Below are positions 56,295 to 64,000 of a stretch of DNA of 64,000 bases, piece after piece (position 1 is the first letter of the stretch; each line of letters opens with the position of its first letter). The DNA is from Bradysia coprophila (lineage: Eukaryota; Arthropoda; Insecta; Diptera; Sciaridae). The translations under genes were made by a program, and so were the position numbers. A model generated the notes under the pieces. That model saw nothing but the letters and a program-made list of their open reading frames with translations, searched no databases and was not told where the DNA came from. The DNA lies in NCBI RefSeq assembly GCF_014529535.1, contig NW_023503493.1:17640001-17704000 (forward strand), in the 5' to 3' direction.

Positions 56295-57600
56295 TTACAT
56301 AACTCGGGATAAAAATGAAAAGTCTGGTTTTCGTGTGTTTATTGACATCGGCTTCGCCTCGGATCAACAAAATTCACACAAAAACTCTACTTTTCATGTT
56401 TATCCCTAGTTATGTAATAGTATGTTACATACCAAGGATCGAAAAGGTGTGTTTTAGACCCAGGTGGTGAAAACGTCCAGGGATGGAGCGACGCGAAGCG
56501 GAGCGGAGACCAAGGACGTTTTCACCACCGTGGTCTAAAACACACCTTTTCGATCCGTGGTATGTATACTATTTTTCTTCCTGGAGTACCAAAGTCACAT
56601 TCCGAACAAAACATAACAACAGATTTGCACGCCATATTCAGCTGCGATCTCTATACCACATGCGAGATCGTATGCGATATCACAAAATCTCATGCGATAT
56701 CACAATATCACATGCGAGATGGCATTCGATATAACAAAATATAATGATAGATCGCATGCGATATCACAAAATCTGATGCGAGATCGCATTTAATATCACA
56801 TGTGTAGCATTTTCATTTGTTATAGTACATGACGCATCTGGGAAAAAATAAAGATAGGATCGAAAATGACATAAGCGGGAATGAAAATTGAGAGAAAAAA
56901 GTGTCGGAGAATGTTGCTCTTTCGGTACTAAATTTGGTGAGTGAATGTGACGGTTTTGGTACTTCAGGAAGAAAATAGTACATTGAATGACAAGGGGCGA
57001 AAGTAAAAAAATTCAACCGTGTGCGAGAGTTGGAGCCCGCGCCGAAGGCAAGGGCTCTAATCGCACAGGTTGAATTTTTTTACTTTTGCCCCGAGTCGTT
57101 CATACTATTTTTTTTGATACCAACATTGAAAATTGATACGTATCGCAAACATCGCAACAAAATGTTGAAATAAAAAGGCATTTAGCCAGAAAATGCGGGG
57201 GTCCAGGGGGCGGCAGCCCCCTGGCATATGAAAAATTTAATAATTTAGCCATCACAACAATAAACACACACAAAAATTAAGATATAACTAACAAATCATT
57301 CAGTAACAAAAAGTATCAACTTTGTATTCTAATTTCAATAAGAACACTGGCGCACAGTGTTTTACAATTTTGATCAAAGTATTCTGCATAATATGAGCGG
57401 ATTTTGTTGACAACTCGACTCATTTCTCTCATTTTCTGTGACGTCAGTCACTTTCGCTGTTCGTTCAGTTGCGTTCGCTCTTCGTTAAGTACTTTCTCCC
57501 CGTGGGATGCATTTTTTTACTTTCGCCCCTCATATGCGGGGCGAAAGTATCATTTTTCAATGTTGGTATCAAAAAAATACTATTTTCACATACGCGCGGT
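56295..57600. repeat. Cluster of adjoining foldback elements
   Basis: At least four inverted pairs follow one another: 56295-56418 (ATTACATAACTCGGGATAAA / inverse), 56429-56563 (GATCGAAAAGGTGTGTTTTA / inverse), 56566-56982 (ACTATTTTTCTTCCTGGAGT / TACTTCAGGAAGAAAATAGT) and 56994-57092 (GGGGCGAAAGTAAAAAAATT / inverse). The third encloses degenerate ATGCGATATCAC repeats at 56650-56800. A wider pair links TTGATACCAACATTGAAAA near 57113 with CAATGTTGGTATCAAAAAAA near 57560. A GC-rich block (GCGGGGGTCCAGGGGGCGGC) lies at 57197. No coding frame. Confidence 0.75.
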
Positions 57601-58199
57601 GTTCGGATGTCAAAATTACTTCACTAGAAGTTTAATTCAAACATTACACTTCAGTTCTATGTTGTCTCGTTTTCGCTTTTGTGATAAAATAAAGTACACA
57701 CTTGTCACTATCAGTCTCGGCAAGCTTCGTGACAAGTGTGTAATATATAGTAGATAATGAGACACGAAGAACGAAATCTCGGAAATATAGCACACATACA
57801 AGTGCAAAAAATACGAATCACAACACAAAACGAAAAGAAAAACGAAATTGAGAAATGTCGAGTTTCAATTGTTTTCAAATTTTGTAAATAACTATTTCAT
57901 AGAAGAGCCGAAATGAAGAAATGTTAAAATTAAGCATAGCATTAAAATAACTATGTTGGTATAATATCACTGCGGGGACCAAAATAAGAGGCTTTTTGAC
58001 GCTTTTTTACCGTTAAAAAAATCGGTCCTTGTACCTGTTCTTGGAGTGCGCTGGTTGTAATGATTTGTGTGATTTCTGCTAATAATATAGTTACTTAGCG
58101 TCGTCAAGATGCATAAACCGGAAACAATTTCATGCCAACGCAACATCAATTTAGAGCTAGGGTAGCTAGGGCGGAACTTTTTCGCTTCTTTGCTCGATG
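57601..58199. other. Intergenic region, no gene seen
   Basis: Contains one more short inverted pair at 57692-57752 (TACACACTTGTCAC / GTGACAAGTGTGTA) and otherwise featureless AT-rich sequence. Confidence 0.45.
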
Positions 58200-58361
58200 T
58201 AAATTTGTTCCAAATAACTGTAACCCCAACTTTGACAACCCGAACGGCTACGATTTCATCCATAGAAACATAACCTATGTGATTTGTCATACAAATGTTG
58301 ATGAGGTTATGTCTGTATGGATGAAATTTGACAATTCGTATGGCCTTGAAACAAACCTATT
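58200..58361. mobile_element. TTTGTTCC-family foldback MITE (copy 1) with partial copy after it
   Basis: Begins TTTGTTCCAAATAACTGTAA and ends GGCCTTGAAACAAAC, with imperfect inverse ends. Relative of the element at 63349-63537 in opposite orientation. A further partial left end (TTTGTTCCGAATAACTG ... ATTTCATCCACAG) follows directly at 58371-58434. Confidence 0.7.
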
Positions 58362-58735
58362 ACTATAGATTTGTTCCGAATAACTGTAAAACCGAACTTT
58401 CACAACCCGAACGACGATGATTTCATCCACAGAGATGAACATAACTTAAACGTCAACCAATTTCTTTGCAATTAATTTTTGGAATAGGAAACCTCTAGCA
58501 TGTGCTGTTGTGCATGTCTGTTACGATTCTGTTGATTACTGTAAGGTAGTCTGTTTATCAGGTGAAACTATAGTATTCGGTTACGTGAAGTGATCTCATG
58601 AAACCTGATGATTCATTCCATCTCGACTATAATCACGCGATTATAACCCCTTGTTTTACAATATTTTTATATTATATTAAGTAACATTACGTAATGGCGT
58701 TATTCTGAATAATGTAACAGTGATGTTCGTAAAAT

Positions 58736-58950
58736 AAAGGCTGTAAACTTGGGGAGGTCACGCAGATGCAGATACGCGGGTGACACACCATACAGTTGAT
58801 GATAAAATGGCAGATTTCATACAAAAATTCACTTCTTGTAATGATTCTCGTCGTGTCAATTTTTTACATGTAAAATCATCAGAAACGGTGTGTTCCCGAG
58901 TATCTAATAAAATGGCGATCTGCGTGACCTCCCCAAGTTTACAGCCTTGG
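58736..58950. mobile_element. Longer relative of the 95-bp MITE
   Basis: Ends AAGGCTGTAAACTTGGGGAG and its inverse match those of the element at 39405-39499, including GGTCACGCAGAT. It has an extra central region of about 120 bp. No clear flanking duplication. Confidence 0.8.
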
Positions 58951-59402
58951 AACTAAGTGGGTATATACAACTTTTTAAGAAGTGCAAAGTGCAGAAAATC
59001 CGAGATAAATTTTAAAGTGCTGTCATTTTTGGCACCGTCATAACTATGTAAAATGGCTTTGTGTACCTGACTTGCACGATTGATTTTAGGCAATTTCGCG
59101 AGTTGTAGGCCGAACGGAGTGAGTTTTCATGCAAAGGGCCTAAAACTCGAGAAAAAATTGCCCACATTTTCGGCCCGAAGCATAACAATAACTATAGTCT
59201 TCTAATGCGATGATTAGTGTGCAGTGCATTCGCTTCATTCCTGCGTTTTTCTTGTTCAGTGCTGACTTGTAAACCGTGTATACCGTCATCACTACCTTTC
59301 AAACCAACTGTCATTGATAAACATAACCCCGCACGCGAAAGTAAACTTTTTGTGTTTGTTGATATCATTTTCATTTGCGCTTCCGAATTAATTTATCTTT
59401 CG
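58951..59402. other. Upstream region of Tfb4
   Basis: No gene recognised. The frames near 59192-59374 do not match a family. Presumably carries the Tfb4 promoter and 5' UTR. Confidence 0.45.
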
Positions 59403-60694
59403 ATGGAAGGTATGGATACATTATCCGTAATGTCACTGCAGCTTCGACGTAATGTTTATTTACAGCCGACACTCAAACATCCGACAACAAGGAAAAGGAG
59501 TGCAGTCTGCTTGTAATAGTTTTAGATACAAATCCGTCACAGCAAATAGTTCGACGAAATCCACAAACCGTTGATCGGAATGCTCGAACACCGATTTCTC
59601 TAATCCTTGATTCCGTTTGTTCATTTTCCAATGCTCACCTTATGCAACGACCACAAAATAAACTAGCGGTGCTAGATTGTCACCATCATGCGACGTAATG
59701 TTGTTTTTCAGCCAGCCGAAATGGAAACAAATAATGTCGAACGCTCCATTTTCAGTGAATTTCTATATCCAACACCAGGTCGACCATTAGACATACGACA
59801 AGTTGACGGTCAATATGAAGTGTTTACACTGGTGGAAAAGACAATCAAACAGAAAATGTCAGAAATAATATCAAGTGCACCGAAGATGTCGAGCCCATGC
59901 GAATCGTTACTAGCTGGGAGCATAGCCATGGCATTAAGTTACATAGCACGTCTGGAACGAAATAAGCCGCTAGGTTCTCGAATCAATGCTAGAATTTTGG
60001 TAGTTACTGGCAGCAATGAGTGTGCATCACAGTACATGACCTACATGAATGTATTTTTCACCGCCCAAAAGCAGAACATTGTACTTGATGTATGCGCATT
60101 GGATAAGTCGTTGACCTTATTGCAGCAAGGTTGCGACATAACGGGTGGACAGTATTTACGATTACCTCAATTGGAAGGTCTGTTGCAGTATCTGCTGTGG
60201 GTGTTCCTGCCGGATCCTGCGACTAGACTGAAATTGGTTTTACCTCCGCCAGTTAAAGTTGATTACCGAGCTGCTTGTTTTTGTCATCGTGAACTTATCG
60301 ACATTGGTTACGTTTGCTCCGTTTGTTTGTCAAGTAATTTGTTGAAATTTTCATGTTCCGTTTTGCATTCATCTAATTCAAACCGTTTTTCATTTGACAG
60401 TCTTCTGTAAATTCAGTCCGATATGCACCACATGCCAGTAAGTAATTTTGAATATTTTTTGTTTCAGACATTTTCGTACACACAGCCTGTCGTGTATAAT
60501 AGACAATCCCAAGAACTGAAATAAAGGTTCGATATCCTCCTTCTATCAGTCATTCAAGTTCTCTGGGATAGTCCATCAATCATTGACTGCGAACCTTCAA
60601 GTTGCATTCAATTTTTCATTTCAGTACCGTCTTCAAAAATCCAACTCCGATTGCCGGTAAGCCAAAGAAAAAGAAAACTCGACCATCGATGTAA
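59403..60694 (+). CDS. Tfb4: TFIIH core subunit p34 (Tfb4/GTF2H3), 5 exons
   Basis: Subunit of the TFIIH core complex, which opens DNA in RNA polymerase II initiation and nucleotide excision repair; it partners the p44 subunit. Exons: 59403-59409, 59466-59694, 59756-60333, 60401-60437, 60625-60694. The product is 306 residues, against 308 in human. The vWA-like domain reads CSLLVIVLDTNPSQQ, NKLAVLDCHHHATEFLYP across the exon 2/3 junction, CESLLAGSIAMALSYI and LLQQGCDITGGQYL. The C-terminal C4 zinc-finger region reads ACFCHRELIDIGYVCSVCLS, then IFCKFSPICTTCH, and a basic tail KKKKTRPSM. The first exon holds only seven coding bases (ATGGAAG), chosen because it gives an in-frame join to ADTQTSDNKEKEC. 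An ATG at 59688 looks like a start but lies at the edge of a 61-nt intron. Confidence 0.93.
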
Positions 60695-60797
60695 AAAGCA
60701 AGCTGCACATCATTCAGTTCCCAAGTTATTGGATCATGAAATTGTTTTTTTTAATTTTTTTTTATTAAAAACCTACTATGGAGCCTACAACAATCGC
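60695..60797. other. Shared 3' region of convergent Tfb4 and Nsun4
   Basis: Only 103 bp separate the two stop codons. A minus-strand AATAAA lies at 60761-60766, close to the Nsun4 stop. No canonical plus-strand AATAAA follows Tfb4 here, only ATTAAA near 60764, so its 3' UTR may run into the Nsun4 gene. Confidence 0.6.
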
Positions 60798-62483
60798 TTA
60801 TGTATTCCTGGTCAGCTTACAAAAATACATTGGACCAAAATTTGCTGGTAGAAATGGTACCACCATCTGTCCATATTTTAACTTTTTTGGATTTTCAAAC
60901 TTGAAAATGGTTTTCAACGTCGTTGTGGTACGGCTTAGATCCCTGTGCAATGAAAAATTGGACAAAATTATTTTTCTTAGTCCGCCAAACGGCAATTTCA
61001 CTTTACTTGATCGTAACGGATATATTGAAGTCGGTAAAAACACGAGACAGAGCCATGTGAACGACTCCATCGTTTTGAACTGGACTTAAACTGCATGTGG
61101 AATAAACCAGCGAACCACCCGGCCTCAATAATTGTATACAATGCGCTAAGATGGCTGATTGTAGTTCGGGAATTCGTAGTCGCTCTTTGAGTCGCGTCGG
61201 CTTGAAGATGTTATTATCGCTTTCCATCACGGCATGTCGGTCGGTCGTGCAGGGAACATCAACCAAAATCTTAAACGAATTCGAAGATTATTGTATGGTT
61301 GATGAACCATTTGCATCATCGGTACTTTCGGCGGTTGACTTACCTTGTCATACATTCCGTATTCTGATATTTCTCGAGCATCTCCTTCCGTCACCATGCA
61401 TCGTTTGTTTTTCCAGTTTTTCTCATAATCAATCAGATAGTCCCGAAATATTCGATTGATTCTATCGACACGACTCCTTTGCAAATCGTTACTGACCAAC
61501 ATTTCCGGACACAATGTCTGTAACATGATCAGACTTTTTCCACCTGGAGCTGCGCATGCATCCAATACTCGGTCGCCAGGTTCGATGCCTAACACTAACG
61601 GCGGTAGAATGGATGCTCCATCCATTAAAAAGTGACTTAATACACCAGTTACGGATCGCTTCGGATTAATGAATGTGGAAACGTTTCCCTTCTCGTATGT
61701 GAATATGTTCAAATTTTCCGGAAATACTAAATCGGCGTCCGTCTCAATTCTTAACGGAAAATCGGCCGTTGTATCGTAGTATTTGTAATGGTCTGATTCG
61801 GGAATCCAATCCTCCATTCCCTTTAATTTAGTTGCAGGAATAAATTCTTGCAAGACGTCCGAACCAGCGGAAGTTTCGATGGTTCGCCGATAATCTATGT
61901 CCGAATCTTCTTCGACGGTTTGAGTTAATGACTTTTTGAAGTCGACTCTCGGGACAGAATCATCGATCGGATTTCGAATATCGTTTCGATTAGTAAAATC
62001 GGTTCCTTCCGGATATATTTCTGCTGATTCGTCGTGCTGCTTATGCTCAACCATACGTCTCATAGTAATATCCGTAGCTGATTCGTTCACTTGATTCCTA
62101 ACCGAATTTAAACGTTTTTCCGAGAAATTTGTCATTGCAAAGTTGTAAATAGAGCGAAGATTGATGGCACCTTCGGCTTCTAAAGCAGTTACCGTCGACT
62201 CGCTATCACCAAAATTATTCACTAATGCTACATATTTGTGTTCGGTGAGTAGAGCCGCTCGCATAGAATGCCATCGTTGCCCGTAAACGGATCCGTAAAA
62301 GTCGTCAAAACTGTCCAGAGCCCGATCCTTGGTGGACTTTTTCTTTAGCTCGACGGACTAAAATTTGAACAGTTAGTTTTTATCAGTTGTCTCATCAATA
62401 ACAATGGCACGTGATAATACCCAGTGAGATCTGGCATGTTTATATCTTTTTGTCAAAATAAAGAGTGACCGCTGACGAAACAT
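60798..62483 (-). CDS. Nsun4: NSUN4-like RNA cytosine-5 methyltransferase, 4 exons
   Basis: SAM-dependent m5C RNA methyltransferase of 494 residues. The vertebrate orthologue modifies mitochondrial small-subunit rRNA and helps mitoribosome assembly. Exons: 62483-62421, 62357-61344, 61269-61007, 60942-60798. The basic amphipathic start MFRQRSLFILTKRYKHARSH fits a mitochondrial targeting peptide and decided the choice of start. FDDFYGSVYGQRW is the family N-terminus; the SAM site is DACAAPGGKS near 287-296. Two cysteines of the NSUN mechanism are present: Cys366 in VDVPC and Cys418 in YSTC. The C-terminus PFLPANFGPMYFCKL matches NSUN4. A longer than usual insert, roughly residues 100-210, is poorly conserved. 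Convergent with Tfb4, with 103 bp between the stop codons. Confidence 0.92.
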
Positions 62484-63120
62484 TCTTGTTTATTATTGCT
62501 TAACTTATAATTCAATTTATAACCTCATACTATTAACACCTCTTAAATCTTTCATCCTTTTGAAAGTTTGTTATTTGTGAAATGCAGTGCTGCAAGACTT
62601 CGATACAACCTGTCAACTTTTTTTCTGGTTTAAGCCGGGTAAGCTGGATTCTGCCAGAGAAATGCTAACCTGACAGGCATAGACATAGAGTTACACTCGA
62701 GTTGGCGAGATGGTGTTTTGTCGTTTTATCATCTACCCTTGTGAAATGACATGTCTTGTGAAATTTTATGTTTTGATATGAATCACATAACAAAAATGTT
62801 TTTAGTGAAGTCTTATGATTCTTTAGAAATATGGCATTCCTGTACAAGTTGATCTGCTCGAATTCACAAAACTACTTGAAGGAGCTTGTCAAAATAAACT
62901 ACTCGTCAAGAAACAAGCGGAAATTCCTAGGTGCAATAATATGCTGAGAAAAACGCTATTTGGGAAAGGTTTAATGGATTGGAATATGCTGCCTGTTGAT
63001 ATAAGGTGTTCTAGTACGTTTGGCGTGTTTCGCAGACGCTACTTTGTTTATACCCGTTGATTCGGCTGTTTTTAATTAACTTCAAGTGAGATCGGTTTAA
63101 TTGGTTTAATTGTGGTTTGT
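62484..63120. other. Upstream region of Nsun4, no gene seen
   Basis: Presumed Nsun4 promoter at its left end. The remainder has no recognisable gene. CAAGAAACAAGCGGAAATTC and TTTGGCGTGTTTCGCAGACG around 62910-63040 do not extend to a credible frame. Confidence 0.45.
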
Positions 63121-63348
63121 ATTCGCCTGTCGGTTGGCCTGTAGAGGCGCAACATTTTTTTTGTAGTACTTCAATCTCACTGTACTATTTTTTTGTGTAA
63201 CAACTTCACATTGATTCATTCCAATGGAATGTCACAGCAGTGAAGTTTTTCGTGAAAAAATAATTCAGTGACAGTAGTCTTTTTATGAAGAAAAGTACTA
63301 AATTGTAATAGATTTTACCCTCAGTTTCTAAACTCCATTCTCCTATAG
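63121..63348. repeat. Dispersed repeat, about 228 bp (copy B)
   Basis: Near-identical to 38794-39021 in the same orientation, from ATTCGCCTGTCGGTTGGCC to CTCCATTCTCCTAT. Its end coincides with the insertion point of the next element. Confidence 0.85.
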
Positions 63349-63537
63349 GTTTGTTCCAAGGCCATATGAATTGTCAAATTTCATCCACAGAACCATAACC
63401 TCAATAATATTTATGTGTAAATCGCGTAGGCGACGTTGCTCGATTTGTATGAAATATCACGTAAGGGACGTTGCTGTGGATGAAATTGTCGTTGTTCGGG
63501 TTGTCAAAGTTCGTGTTAACAGTTACTTGGAACAAAC
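63349..63537. mobile_element. TTTGTTCC-family foldback MITE (copy 2) with 6-bp target-site duplication
   Basis: Ends GTTTGTTCCAAGGCCATATG and ...GTTACTTGGAACAAAC, flanked by CTATAG at 63343-63348 and 63538-63543. It inserted at the end of dispersed repeat copy B, so it is younger than that repeat. Same family as 58200-58361. Confidence 0.8.
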
Positions 63538-63543
63538 CTATAG

Positions 63544-64000
63544 TTACATTTTTCCCCACTGGCTGTTGTAATTATTTGAATTCGTTTTGGTCCTTCTCAT
63601 AGTTTGGTTGACGATGAACTAAATCCTTGGTGTTAGATTTTTTTATTAAATTTAGTGTTCACTGTCGTATTTTTAATATACTTATTGTGCGCAATTAACT
63701 TTGTATAAGACTCGGCCTTCGCATGATTATGAATCTATCTATCTAAATCCATGCACACAAAATTGCGACAGTGCTCACAGAAAACCGATAACTTCGATAA
63801 CTCCGAAAAAGTGTGTGTGTGTGTGTGTGTGTCATTGCAAGGTGTAAAAATGAATGACTTTTGACATATCCGACATTCAACATTCGACCGTCTTTTGATG
63901 AAGTACGTTTTATATTGACACGGCATTTTTTTCGTTTTCAATTATTTCATTGGACAAACACTGCAGTTTATTCGCTCGTCGGTTTATCGTTACTATAAAG
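63544..64000. other. Terminal stretch of the window, no gene seen
   Basis: AT-rich, with a (GT)11 microsatellite at 63811-63832 and no recognisable coding sequence. Confidence 0.5.
63811..63832. repeat. (GT)11 microsatellite
   Basis: Perfect GT dinucleotide run of 22 bp. Confidence 0.95.

Overview
The window is nuclear DNA from an insect, most likely a dipteran outside the higher flies. Genes have short AT-rich introns (many of 53-65 nt), GT-AG splice sites and AATAAA polyadenylation signals. The gene set is insect-like: strawberry notch, an atypical Gyc-89D-type guanylyl cyclase, Tfb4 and an NSUN4-type RNA methyltransferase. A complete fibrillar collagen argues against Drosophila, which lacks one. 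A nematoceran such as a fungus gnat or gall midge is my inference, not shown by the sequence.

Layout. 0.6-18.0 kb (+): a 37-exon fibrillar collagen with TSPN domain, about 1,010-residue triple helix and COLFI C-propeptide. 19.0-20.4 kb (-), 28.1-29.5 kb (+) and 40.2-41.6 kb (+): three nearly identical intronless genes for secreted S8 subtilisin-like proteases of bacillopeptidase-F type, each with its own TATA box. 22.5-27.3 kb (+): a 12-exon atypical soluble guanylyl cyclase between the first two proteases. 42.2-43.6 kb (+): a Golgi alpha-1,4-glycosyltransferase (A4GALT/alpha4GT family). 48.9-55.5 kb (-): strawberry notch in 13 exons, with an unrecognised two-exon gene nested on the opposite strand in one of its introns. 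59.4-60.7 kb (+) and 60.8-62.5 kb (-): convergent Tfb4 (TFIIH) and Nsun4-like genes with 3' ends about 100 bp apart.

The rest is repeat-rich and contains no transposase or reverse transcriptase that I can see. It includes foldback elements, MITEs with perfect target-site duplications, a 109-bp satellite (about 17 copies), a 145-bp array (about 5 copies), and elements organised like Helentron-derived HINE/DINE-1 elements: 13-bp subterminal inverted repeats, central tandem repeats and a 3' hairpin. Exon boundaries were assembled by hand from splice consensus, reading phase and family conservation; every gene described as complete keeps its frame from start to stop.

The genes are mostly unrelated housekeeping and matrix genes. 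The strongest candidate for undescribed biology is the intronless secreted subtilisin cluster, which looks like a laterally acquired and amplified digestive or effector protease. Next come the HINE-like elements, whose terminal hairpin shows compensatory base changes, and the nested gene in strawberry notch.
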